Origin: Desertivirga brevis
GTDB lineage: Bacteria > Bacteroidota > Bacteroidia > Sphingobacteriales > Sphingobacteriaceae
Direction: 5' to 3'
Assembly (NCBI RefSeq): GCF_017355835.1
Contig: NZ_JAFEWF010000008.1
Location: forward strand, 448,076 to 512,075
Length of the DNA: 64,000 bases
This document shows positions 46,964 through 55,264 of this stretch, in pieces. The stretch's first letter is position 1. The number at the start of each line of letters is the position of its first letter. The notes beneath the pieces were generated by a model that had not been told where the DNA came from, did not search any database, and was given only the letters and a program-made list of their open reading frames with translations. The position numbers and the translations under genes are program-made.

Positions 46964-49430
46964 CGAGACTGTGGCCGGAAGGCAAACTTATTTTGTGGAG
47001 GTCATTCTTCCTCTTGCTATATCAAAAACCTACACTTACAGAGTACCTGCCACCTTGAATTCTCATATAAGGGTTGGTAAAAGGGTGATTGTACAATTTG
47101 GAAAGAGCAGGATCTATACGGCTATAATCTATGCAATTACAGAGCAGGCCCCAACACTTTACGAAGCGAAATACATTCTGGATGTTCTTGACGACGAGCC
47201 TATAGTTAATCGCACTCAGTTACAGCTGTGGAGCTGGATTGCTGATTATTATATGTGTCACTTGGGCGAGGTAATGCAAGCGGCCTTGCCTGCCGCGCTA
47301 AAACTTGCGAGCGAGACTCGAATACTGCTTTTGAAGGATTCTGAGTATGATAAGTCGCAGTTAACGGATAAGGAGTTTTTGGTGGTAGACGCACTTGAGA
47401 TACAGCCAGAGCTAAAGGTTGGAGATATAGCAAAGTTATTAGGCCAAAAAACAGTTTTTCCCTTGCTTAAGTCTCTTTTTAACAAAGGGGTAATACATAT
47501 ATCTGAAGAGGTAGTTGAACGGTATAAACCGCGTAGAAAAGCCTACATAATGTTGAATCCACTGTATGAGGATGCCGACAGCAGAAGGGGACTGTTTGAA
47601 GTGCTCGAGCGTGCACCAAAACAATTAGATGCTCTTTTGGCGTACTTCAAGTTAGCTAAAAATACAAAAGAAATCACAAGGGAGGCTTTACAAGAAGAAT
47701 CCGGATGTAGCGCCAATGTGATAAAAGGCCTGGTAGAAAAAGAGATATTTATTCTTGACCATCGTGTTGTAAGTCGATTCAGTGACCAGGAGGTTGAGCT
47801 TCTGCAAAACTTTCAATTGAGCACTGGCCAGCAAACAGCTTTCAATAGTATTAAAGATCTTTTTACTGAGAAAGAGGTGGTTCTATTACATGGCGTCACC
47901 TCATCTGGTAAAACGCAGATCTATATTCGCCTTATCGAGGAGATTCTGCAACAAGACAGGCAGGTACTCTATTTACTTCCCGAGATCGGCCTCACAACAC
48001 AACTGATAGAACGACTTCGTCAATATTTTGGCAACCAAATTGGTATCTACCATTCTAAGTTTAGCGACAATGAGAGAGCTGAGGTTTGGAACAAGGTTTT
48101 AAAAAATGAGTATAAGATCGTTCTCGGGGCCCGTTCTGCAGTCTTCCTTCCTTTCTCTGACCTAGGTTTGATCGTAGTTGACGAGGAACACGAGAACTCT
48201 TTTAAGCAATATGATCCAGCACCTCGCTATCATGCCCGAGACACCTCTGTTTTTTTGGCTCATTTACATAAAGCAAAAGTTTTGTTGGGATCGGCAACTC
48301 CTTCATTAGAAAGTTATTTTAATGCGCAGAGTGGTAAATACGGATTAGTGGAGCTCACAGAACGTTACGGGGTTTCTACATTGCCTAAAATAGAGATCGT
48401 AAGTATTTCTGAAGAAACAAGTAAGAAGACCATGCAGTCTCATTTTACTAGTGTCCTTGTTGAACAAATGAACAACGCCCTCGCGAATAAGGAACAGGTC
48501 ATTTTGTTTCAGAACAGAAGGGGATATACCCCAGTGCTCCTTTGCCGTACATGCGGCTACTTACCTAAATGTATCAATTGCGATGTAAGTTTAACTTACC
48601 ACAAAAGTTCAGGAAAGCTACATTGCCATTATTGCGGGTATAAGCAAGATACGGTTTCAATTTGCCCTGCATGCGGTTCGGTGCATATAGAACAAAAAGG
48701 CTTCGGTACCGAGAAGATTGAGGATGATTTACAATATATTTTTCCCGATGCAAGAGTCGCCCGGCTGGATTTGGATACAACCAGGACCAAACACGGCTTC
48801 CAGCAGATACTAGGTGATTTTGAAGATGGTAAGATCGATATTCTGGTAGGAACGCAGATGGTAGCTAAAGGATTAGATTTTGGTGCGGTAACAGTTATCG
48901 GCATTATTAGCGCCGATGGGCTGCTGAACTATCCCGATTTCAGGGCCTACGAGCGTAGCTTTCAATTGTTATCCCAGGTAGCGGGCCGCGCAGGCCGGAG
49001 GGACAAAGAGGGAAAAGTAATTATCCAAACCCATAACACTAAACATAGGGTGTTAGAACAGGTGATCAATAATAATTATGAGGAGCTGTATAAGACCGAA
49101 ATCATTGAACGGAACAGCTTCCAGTACCCACCCTTGTATAGATTAATAAAACTGGACGTAAAGCATAAAGAGTCAATGCTTTTAAGTGATATTGCTTTTA
49201 GGCTTGCAAATGAATTGAAGAAGAGTTTTGGTCCTCGTATTCTGGGTCCGGAAGATCCATTGGTATCCCGAATCCGCAACTTTTATATAAAGTCCATCTA
49301 TCTAAAGATAGAAAGGAATGGAATTTCTCTTACTAAAGTTAAAGAGTACCTCAAAGACACGCTATTGAAGTTTGAGGCTGATAAAGCTAATAAAGGGGTG
49401 TTTATACAGGTAGATGTTGATCCCTATTAG
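46950..49430 (+). CDS. priA: Primosomal protein N' (replication restart helicase PriA)
   Basis: This encodes 826 residues from the ATG at 46950; a GTG directly before it could also serve. The N-terminal DNA-binding domain (YFVEVILPLAISKTYTYRVP) is followed by superfamily 2 helicase motifs: Walker A GVTSSGKTQIYIRLI near residue 320, DEEH near 410 and the QVAGRAGR motif near 677. Eight zinc-binding cysteines sit in four CxxC pairs (CRTC, CINC, CHYC, CPAC) at about 530-575. PriA restarts stalled replication forks. Its 3' end overlaps the convergent next gene by four bases. Confidence 0.96.
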   Translation: MLEFNETVAGRQTYFVEVILPLAISKTYTYRVPATLNSHIRVGKRVIVQFGKSRIYTAIIYAITEQAPTLYEAKYILDVLDDEPIVNRTQLQLWSWIADYYMCHLGEVMQAALPAALKLASETRILLLKDSEYDKSQLTDKEFLVVDALEIQPELKVGDIAKLLGQKTVFPLLKSLFNKGVIHISEEVVERYKPRRKAYIMLNPLYEDADSRRGLFEVLERAPKQLDALLAYFKLAKNTKEITREALQEESGCSANVIKGLVEKEIFILDHRVVSRFSDQEVELLQNFQLSTGQQTAFNSIKDLFTEKEVVLLHGVTSSGKTQIYIRLIEEILQQDRQVLYLLPEIGLTTQLIERLRQYFGNQIGIYHSKFSDNERAEVWNKVLKNEYKIVLGARSAVFLPFSDLGLIVVDEEHENSFKQYDPAPRYHARDTSVFLAHLHKAKVLLGSATPSLESYFNAQSGKYGLVELTERYGVSTLPKIEIVSISEETSKKTMQSHFTSVLVEQMNNALANKEQVILFQNRRGYTPVLLCRTCGYLPKCINCDVSLTYHKSSGKLHCHYCGYKQDTVSICPACGSVHIEQKGFGTEKIEDDLQYIFPDARVARLDLDTTRTKHGFQQILGDFEDGKIDILVGTQMVAKGLDFGAVTVIGIISADGLLNYPDFRAYERSFQLLSQVAGRAGRRDKEGKVIIQTHNTKHRVLEQVINNNYEELYKTEIIERNSFQYPPLYRLIKLDVKHKESMLLSDIAFRLANELKKSFGPRILGPEDPLVSRIRNFYIKSIYLKIERNGISLTKVKEYLKDTLLKFEADKANKGVFIQVDVDPY

Positions 49431-50164
49431 TACTTCTCTGCAAAGTTATACTGTAAAGTGAGCAAACCTACAGGTCTTAGCAAGAACTCCCATTTCGAAT
49501 AGTTATTTACTGTTCTTGTAAAGTTGCCGTCTCTAAATGCTCTTTCCTGCTTTTCGTAGCTGTATAAGAGGTCGAGACTGCTCTCTGCAGCAATAGTAAT
49601 ATGATCGATGACGTTGAACTTTATACCAACCAAAGGAGAAATTGAAAACCCGTTTTTTTGTGTTTTGACATCATAAGGTGTAGTGTAGTTTAACGAAGTG
49701 GCATTTGACGAACTGCCTTTGAAGCTATTCCTTCTATACCCCAGATCAAATCCAAAATAAGGCTGAACGTTACCATAAATAATGTTTTTTTCGAAACCAA
49801 GGCGTAGTGCATTGTCCCTAAGTTTTCCTTTAGCTTCCTCGCACTCCTCGCAGTCATTTTTAAAGGCTACATCGTCCGAAAAGAAGTTTCCGGTAACCCT
49901 GTAACTGATCTGGTTATCATTGAATTTGAAGATAAAACCACTAACATATTCCCTTTGAAAGTTAGTATTATTAACCTGATTCAATATTTGCGGCAGCTCT
50001 TCATAACTAAAGAGTTTAACTCCCAGAGAATAAGAGTAAAGCTTCTGGGATCTCATTTTTTGAATAACTGGTTTTCGTGCCGGAGCTTTTACAGAATCAA
50101 TAGTAACTATTTGAGCCTGGGACAGGAATGGAAATAATAAGAAAGAGAGTAACAGTTTCTTCAT
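49427..50164 (-). CDS. Outer-membrane beta-barrel protein, unknown function
   Basis: This 245-residue protein has a signal peptide (LLLSFLLFPFLSQAQ). The sequence alternates hydrophobic and polar residues and ends in a barrel-like strand (GLLTLQYNFAEKY), with a Cys pair in DCEECEEAKGK. It fits a small OmpW- or PorT-like barrel, but I cannot assign a family. It is transcribed alone, facing priA. Confidence 0.75.
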   Translation of the reverse strand: MKKLLLSFLLFPFLSQAQIVTIDSVKAPARKPVIQKMRSQKLYSYSLGVKLFSYEELPQILNQVNNTNFQREYVSGFIFKFNDNQISYRVTGNFFSDDVAFKNDCEECEEAKGKLRDNALRLGFEKNIIYGNVQPYFGFDLGYRRNSFKGSSSNATSLNYTTPYDVKTQKNGFSISPLVGIKFNVIDHITIAAESSLDLLYSYEKQERAFRDGNFTRTVNNYSKWEFLLRPVGLLTLQYNFAEKY

Positions 50165-50274
50165 GAGGGGGTTATTCAGACCGCGAAAATAACCAAAGTT
50201 TCCGATTTTAAAAGGGAGCTGTTTTTATAACACTCATTTTTAGTTAAATAGGCGCTAACGTTGCTATGCTTTTC

Positions 50275-50303
50275 TTTGAAATGCCTCTATAACCGTATTT
50301 TTG
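50275..50303 (+). promoter_or_regulatory. Promoter of pcm
   Basis: TTTG at 50275-50278, 17 bases, then TATTTTTG at 50296-50303. The -7 box ends 7 bases before the ATG at 50311, so the mRNA is expected to be leaderless or nearly so. Confidence 0.6.
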
Positions 50304-50310
50304 TACCTAC

Positions 50311-50970
50311 ATGGCTTATAAGTTTGTTGACAATTACAGAGAAAAAGGTGCTCGTAAAAAATTGGTGGAATTGCTTAAAGAGGAGCGGAAGATTGAAGAC
50401 AAGGCTGTGTTGGATGCTGTTGGACGGGTGCCGAGACACTATTTTTTTGATGAGACTTTCTGGGCTCAGGCTTACAAAGATATCGCTTTTCCAATAGGCG
50501 AGGGGCAAACTATCTCTCAGCCCTATACTGTTGCTTACCAAACCCAGTTACTTCATGTGAAAAAGGGTGATAAGGTGCTTGAAATAGGTACAGGATCCGG
50601 GTATCAGACCTGTATCCTTCTGGAATTAGGTGCGCAAGTTTTCACAATAGAACGCCAGGAGAAACTTTACGAAAGAGCCAAGTTATTCCTGGGAAAAATG
50701 GGATACACTCCCGAGTTTTTTCTTGGTGATGGCTCAAGGGGAATTGCTGAGTATGCCCCTTACGATAAAATACTGGTGACAGCCGGTGCTCCTTTTGTTC
50801 CCGAAACGTTATTAAAACAACTTAAAGTTGGAGGCCTTTGTGTTATTCCGGTAGGCGACGAACAATCTCAAAAGATGATAACTGTTTTCAGGGTAAGCGA
50901 AACCGACTATGAGCGAATTGAATTGGATACCTTCCGCTTTGTACCGTTGGTTGGTGATCAAGCCTGGTAA
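50311..50970 (+). CDS. pcm: Protein-L-isoaspartate O-methyltransferase
   Basis: This 219-residue SAM-dependent methyltransferase repairs isoaspartyl residues in aged proteins. It shows VGRVPRHYFFDE, the substrate-region motif GQTISQPYTVAYQTQLL, and the SAM motif KVLEIGTGSGYQTCILLELG near residue 90. Length and order match PCMT. It is a single gene with its own promoter. Confidence 0.95.
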   Translation: MAYKFVDNYREKGARKKLVELLKEERKIEDKAVLDAVGRVPRHYFFDETFWAQAYKDIAFPIGEGQTISQPYTVAYQTQLLHVKKGDKVLEIGTGSGYQTCILLELGAQVFTIERQEKLYERAKLFLGKMGYTPEFFLGDGSRGIAEYAPYDKILVTAGAPFVPETLLKQLKVGGLCVIPVGDEQSQKMITVFRVSETDYERIELDTFRFVPLVGDQAW

Positions 50971-50981
50971 GGGTTGAAAAA

Positions 50982-51002
50982 GAGGGAAGCAATACTTCCC
51001 TC
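50982..51002 (-). terminator. Terminator of smpB (possibly bidirectional)
   Basis: GAGGGAAG and CTTCCCTC form an eight-pair stem with a five-base loop. On the minus strand, TTTTTCAACC follows. It sits between the convergent pcm and smpB genes and may serve both. Confidence 0.75.
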
Positions 51003-51012
51003 AAATGATTTT

Positions 51013-51462
51013 TTATCTCTTCATTGCACGGTCAAGCTCAATTTTACTTTCCCGTTCTTTGATAGAGTCTCGTTTATCAAAGGATTTCTTTCCCTGTGCA
51101 AGTCCTATTTCCAGCTTTGCAAATCCCCTTTCAGAAATGAATAAAGCCAGAGGAACTATTGTAAAGCCTTTTTCTTCTGTTTTATCCCTTAACTTCTTCA
51201 TCTCTTTTTTCGTAAGCAAAAGCACACGGTCACGTTTCTGTTCGTGGTTATAGAAGGATCCGTGAGAATATTCGGCGATATGCATATTCCTAATGTATAA
51301 CTGGTCATTTAGAAATGTACAAAAGGCGTCGTTGATATTCGCTTTACCCTGCCGGATAGATTTTATTTCCGTTCCTAGCAGCTGTATTCCTGCTACATAT
51401 TTATCAAGTATATGATATTCGAAATAAGCTTTCTTATTTCTGATATTTAAATCGCTGGCCAT
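51013..51462 (-). CDS. smpB: SsrA-binding protein SmpB
   Basis: This 149-residue tmRNA-binding protein is needed for rescue of stalled ribosomes. Typical parts are NKKAYFEYHILDKYVAGIQL, LGTEIKSIRQGKANINDAF and the basic C-terminal tail (GKKSFDKRDSIKERESK). No tmRNA gene is seen next to it in this window. Confidence 0.96.
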   Translation of the reverse strand: MASDLNIRNKKAYFEYHILDKYVAGIQLLGTEIKSIRQGKANINDAFCTFLNDQLYIRNMHIAEYSHGSFYNHEQKRDRVLLLTKKEMKKLRDKTEEKGFTIVPLALFISERGFAKLEIGLAQGKKSFDKRDSIKERESKIELDRAMKR

Positions 51463-51504
51463 ATTAGTTTTAGATCAGGTTATTTTTGTGGTATCAACAA
51501 AACA

Positions 51505-52161
51505 TCAAACTATGAGAATGTTTTCGGCAAATTTCTGCGAAACGGTGATCTTGCTATCGTTTATCAAGATTTCCATAGACCCGTCATAGGGTTGGCGTGC
51601 TAATACTTTTATGTGTGTATTGATTCCTAAGTCAAGCTGACTTACATACTTTAAAAATGCTACCGTATTGTCTTTTACTGCAACCATCCTGCAAAGTGTA
51701 CCTTCTTCTGCTTCAGAAAGCGTCTTTTTAAAAGAGGGCTTTAGCTCACCTTTAGCATTTGGGATAACATCTCCATGTGGGTCGTACTCGGGAAAACCAA
51801 GGAACTTATCCAGTTTATCTACTAGTTTCTGGGATTGAATATGCTCCAATTGCTCCGCAACCTCGTGCACCTCATCCCAGGTAAAATCTAATTTTTCATA
51901 TAAAAAAGTTTCCCAAAGGCGGTGCTTTCTAAGTATTTCTATCGCTTTATTTCTACCACTCTCCGATAAGGAGATCTTTCCATACTTCTCGTAGGATATT
52001 AGTTTTTTATCCTTCAATTTCTTCAGCATGTCTGTTGCGGTAGCAGGCTTAACCCCTAAGTATGAGGCTAGTTCGTTAGTTCCAGCTTCATCTTTATGCT
52101 CTATCTCAAGCGTAATATGTAAAAGAGCTTTAAGATAATTTTCTTCCGTAAATGACAGCAT
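51505..52161 (-). CDS. DtxR/MntR-family metal-dependent repressor
   Basis: This encodes 218 residues from the ATG at 52161 (MLSFTEENYLKALLHITLE). An ATG six codons earlier is possible. An N-terminal winged HTH (GTNELASYLGVKPATATDML) is followed by the dimerisation and metal-binding domain (about 70-140, with HRLWETFLYEKLDFTWDEVH, then EVAEQLEHIQSQ). A C-terminal SH3-like FeoA domain occupies about 150-218. Such regulators repress uptake genes when Mn2+ or Fe2+ is plentiful. It lies divergently from a TonB receptor, and the gap holds a palindrome also found upstream of the NRAMP gene. That makes the receptor and transporter likely targets. Confidence 0.92.
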   Translation of the reverse strand: MLSFTEENYLKALLHITLEIEHKDEAGTNELASYLGVKPATATDMLKKLKDKKLISYEKYGKISLSESGRNKAIEILRKHRLWETFLYEKLDFTWDEVHEVAEQLEHIQSQKLVDKLDKFLGFPEYDPHGDVIPNAKGELKPSFKKTLSEAEEGTLCRMVAVKDNTVAFLKYVSQLDLGINTHIKVLARQPYDGSMEILINDSKITVSQKFAENILIV

Positions 52162-52198
52162 GGCGATAAAATTAACCAAAAAATCAGGAGAATAAAAG

Positions 52199-52212
52199 TT
52201 AGATAAACCTAA
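52199..52212. promoter_or_regulatory. Putative DtxR/MntR operator upstream of the TonB receptor
   Basis: The 14-bp palindrome TTAGATAAACCTAA lies between the divergent regulator and receptor genes. It is the same site, in reverse complement, as the one upstream of the NRAMP gene at 57171-57184 (TTAGGTnnATCTAA). It resembles DtxR-family half-sites (TTAGG). It lies just upstream of a likely -33 TTTG (52218-52221) and of a -7 box at 52243-52249, so binding would block RNA polymerase. Confidence 0.7.
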
Positions 52213-52253
52213 TTTGATTTGTTTTGTTATTATTGCAATAAATATTTTGTCCT

Positions 52254-54467
52254 ATGCGCTCTTGTTTTTTGTTTTATCTAATTCTTATTTCTTGGCAGGC
52301 ATTTGCCCAATCTGGGCTGATCCAGGGAAAAGTAACAGCCAGTAAAAAAGCAGTTGAATTTGTGGGCATTAAAAATGGTAACCGGCAGGTTGCTGTTACC
52401 GACAGTAATGGCTATTACAGAATAAATGAATTAACAGAAGGGACATATATATTGAATGTTACAGCAGTTGGATATGAAGATGCTACTAAAACTATTCATC
52501 TGTTGGGAAATGATACCTTAACAGTTAACTTCGATCTTAAAGCTTCGTCCAAGCAATTGAGGGAAGTAGTTGTTTCTGGAACGATGAAGGAAGTAAGCAG
52601 GCTTGACAGTCCGGTTCCTGTCGAAGTCTATACACCAACTTTCTTCAAAAAGAATCCCACTGCCTGCATTTTCGATGCACTTCAGAACGTTAATGGCGTA
52701 CGGCCACAAGTAAATTGTAATATTTGTAATACTGGCGATATTCATATAAATGGCTTGGAAGGACCGTATACTATGGTCACAATTGATGGTATGCCGATTG
52801 TCAGTAGCCTCTCTACCGTTTATGGTCTGTCAGGAATCCCAAACTCATTGATTGATAGAATTGAAATAGTAAAAGGGCCAGCGTCCTCTCTCTATGGATC
52901 GGAAGCAGTAGGGGGACTAATTAACATTATCACAAAGAAAACAGGCACTGCTCCCACTTTCTCCGCCGATGTTTTTTCAACTACATGGGGCGAATTGAAT
53001 ACTGATGTTGGGTTTAAATTAGGCTCTGGAAAAAGTGCTTTCCTCACCGGAATAAACTATTTCACCTACCAGAATCCCATTGATAAAAATCATGATAGCT
53101 TTACCGACGTAACCCAGCAACATCGCATATCATTTTTTGAAAAATGGTCTTTGCAACGGAAGGAAAACCGTTTATTCAATTTGGCTGGCCGTTACTTCTA
53201 TGAAGATCGCTGGGGTGGAGAAATGGGTTGGAACAGGAGCTACCGGGGGGGCAATGTTTTATACGGCGAAAGTATTTATACATCAAGATGGGAATTGCTG
53301 GGGAACTATCAGCTACCCTTGAAAGAGCGAATTATTTATTCATTCTCCTACAACGATCACCATCAGAATTCGGCTTATGGGCTTACACCCTTTGTGGCTA
53401 CCCAAAGGATTGCATTCAACCAGCTTGTCTGGGATAAGAAGATTAAGAAGCACGACCTACTAGCAGGAACAGCCCTCCGTTACACTTATTATGATGACAA
53501 TACAAGTGCTTCCAGAGGTGCAAATGCTCAAACTAAGAACGTTTGGCTTCCTGGAATTTTCGTTCAGGACGATATTTCTGTTCATCCTAAACACAATATA
53601 CTATTCGGCTTAAGGTACGATTACAACTCTAATCACGGCAACATCATGACTCCTCGTTTTGCCTGGAAATGGAAAATGAATGACTACAATGTATTGCGAT
53701 TAAATGCCGGAACAGGCTTTAGGGTAGTGAATTTATTCACAGAAGATCATGCTGCATTAACCGGAGCTCGCGAAGTTGTAATACTTGAAGACCTAAAGCC
53801 GGAGAAAAGTTACAATCTAAATCTGAATTTCAACACAACCATTGCCAGAGAGTCTCATTCACCCGCTAACCTCGAGCTTTCAGCCTGGTACACCTATTTC
53901 AATAATCGGATTGTAGCCGACTATGAAACAGATGTGAATAAGATCATCTACGATAATTTAAGGGGATACGCTGTTTCCCGAGGAGTAAGCGCTAATCTCG
54001 ACTTAAGCTTTGCCCATGCCATCAAGCTGATCACTGGTTTTACTTTAATGGATGTGTCTACTATTGACAATGTTGCGGGAAACAAAACAAAGGAACGGCA
54101 AATGCTGACAGAGCCATGGATGGGTACCTGGGCCTTGACTATCCCGATAAAGAAAAACAAGCTCTCATTTGACTATACGGGAAATATATATGGCCCAATG
54201 AGATTACCTTTGATGGAGAACGACCCGCGCCCCGGCAAGTCACCAGTATGGAGCTTACAAAACGTGCAGTTAACTTACAACTACCGTCAGTTTGAACTTT
54301 ACGGAGGAGTGAAAAACATCTTAAACTTCACCCCAAATAAAGGTCTTCCTTATCTGATTGCAGGGGCAGATAAGCCTTTTGATGATGGTTTCGATCCAAC
54401 TTATGTTTATGCGCCAAATCAGGGGATAAGGGGATTTCTGGGAGTAAGGGTAAATGTAAAAAGATAG
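52254..54467 (+). CDS. TonB-dependent metal/metallophore receptor
   Basis: This 737-residue outer-membrane receptor has a signal peptide (ending AFAQ). A carboxypeptidase-regulatory domain spans about 22-105 and the plug about 110-230. The plug contains a Cys-rich motif VNCNICNTGDIHINGLEG, then LIDRIEIVKGPASSLYGSEA. A 22-strand-type barrel follows and ends in GIRGFLGVRVNVKR. It differs from SusC proteins in length and signature. The shared operator with the NRAMP gene, and the neighbouring DtxR-type regulator, suggest uptake of manganese, iron or a chelate. The Cys motif may bind metal. The substrate is inferred. Confidence 0.88.
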   Translation: MRSCFLFYLILISWQAFAQSGLIQGKVTASKKAVEFVGIKNGNRQVAVTDSNGYYRINELTEGTYILNVTAVGYEDATKTIHLLGNDTLTVNFDLKASSKQLREVVVSGTMKEVSRLDSPVPVEVYTPTFFKKNPTACIFDALQNVNGVRPQVNCNICNTGDIHINGLEGPYTMVTIDGMPIVSSLSTVYGLSGIPNSLIDRIEIVKGPASSLYGSEAVGGLINIITKKTGTAPTFSADVFSTTWGELNTDVGFKLGSGKSAFLTGINYFTYQNPIDKNHDSFTDVTQQHRISFFEKWSLQRKENRLFNLAGRYFYEDRWGGEMGWNRSYRGGNVLYGESIYTSRWELLGNYQLPLKERIIYSFSYNDHHQNSAYGLTPFVATQRIAFNQLVWDKKIKKHDLLAGTALRYTYYDDNTSASRGANAQTKNVWLPGIFVQDDISVHPKHNILFGLRYDYNSNHGNIMTPRFAWKWKMNDYNVLRLNAGTGFRVVNLFTEDHAALTGAREVVILEDLKPEKSYNLNLNFNTTIARESHSPANLELSAWYTYFNNRIVADYETDVNKIIYDNLRGYAVSRGVSANLDLSFAHAIKLITGFTLMDVSTIDNVAGNKTKERQMLTEPWMGTWALTIPIKKNKLSFDYTGNIYGPMRLPLMENDPRPGKSPVWSLQNVQLTYNYRQFELYGGVKNILNFTPNKGLPYLIAGADKPFDDGFDPTYVYAPNQGIRGFLGVRVNVKR

Positions 54468-54474
54468 ATATGAT

Positions 54475-55255
54475 CACGAATTTTCACGGATTACTCTAAT
54501 TTTCACGAATCATAGCGCACAAAAGGAATTGAAGGCGTATTAGGAATTAAAGGAGTGGTGCTAACTAAAGAGCGGTACGAATTAAAGGAGTGGTACGAAT
54601 TACACGAATTACACGAATTACACGAACCTGCATATCGCACAAAGATGAAACACGAATAGATTAAATTAGAAAAAATCATGGAGGCCTAATAGGGTAAACA
54701 TAGGTCCAAATTCCCTTAATTCGTGCAGCCTTCACCTTCTCGAACTATGCTTTGTGTAATTCGAGTAATTCGTGTTATTTTAAATTAGTGCTCTTACACT
54801 ATGCATTAGTGAGAATTCGAGAAAATCCTTTTCAATTCGTGTATTTTCACCTTCTCGACCTATGCTTAGTGTAATTCGCGTAATTGGTGTCTCTTAAAAT
54901 CAGTGCTCTTACCCATTTCATTAGTGAGAATCCGTGTAAATTCCCTTAATTCGTGACCCTTCACCTTCTTGAACTATGCTTTGTGAAATTCGAGTAATTC
55001 GTGTCTCTTAAAATTAGTCCTCTTTACCCATTTCATTAATGAGAATCCGTGTAAATCCCCTTAATTCGTGACCCTTCACCTTTTCGAACTATGCTTAGTG
55101 TAATTCGCGTAATTGGTGTCTCTTAAAATTAGTGCTCTTTACCCATTTCGTTAGTGAAAATTCGTGAAAATCCCCGTAATTCGTGTTTCTCATTTAATTC
55201 GCCTTCATCTATGCATTAGTGAGATTTCGTGAAAATCCTCCTAAATTTTTGTCTC
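54475..55255. repeat. Non-coding block of about 115-bp degenerate tandem repeats with inverted copies
   Basis: About 800 bases between the TonB receptor and the NRAMP gene hold no gene. Units of roughly 115 bases recur about four times, with the landmark TTCACCTT at about 54730, 54846, 54960 and 55076. Each has phrases such as AACTATGCTT, TAATTCGTG and CATTAGTGAGAAT. The left end (54475-54640) has the same words on the opposite strand (CACGAATTACACGAATTACA), so the block is partly inverted and could fold into long stems. No coding potential is seen. Its function is unknown. Confidence 0.85.
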
Positions 55256-55264
55256 TCTATTTAC

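Noticed and set aside
54475..55255. Repeat block considered as a CRISPR array
   Set aside because: The units are about 115 bases, degenerate and lack distinct spacers; no cas genes are in the window.
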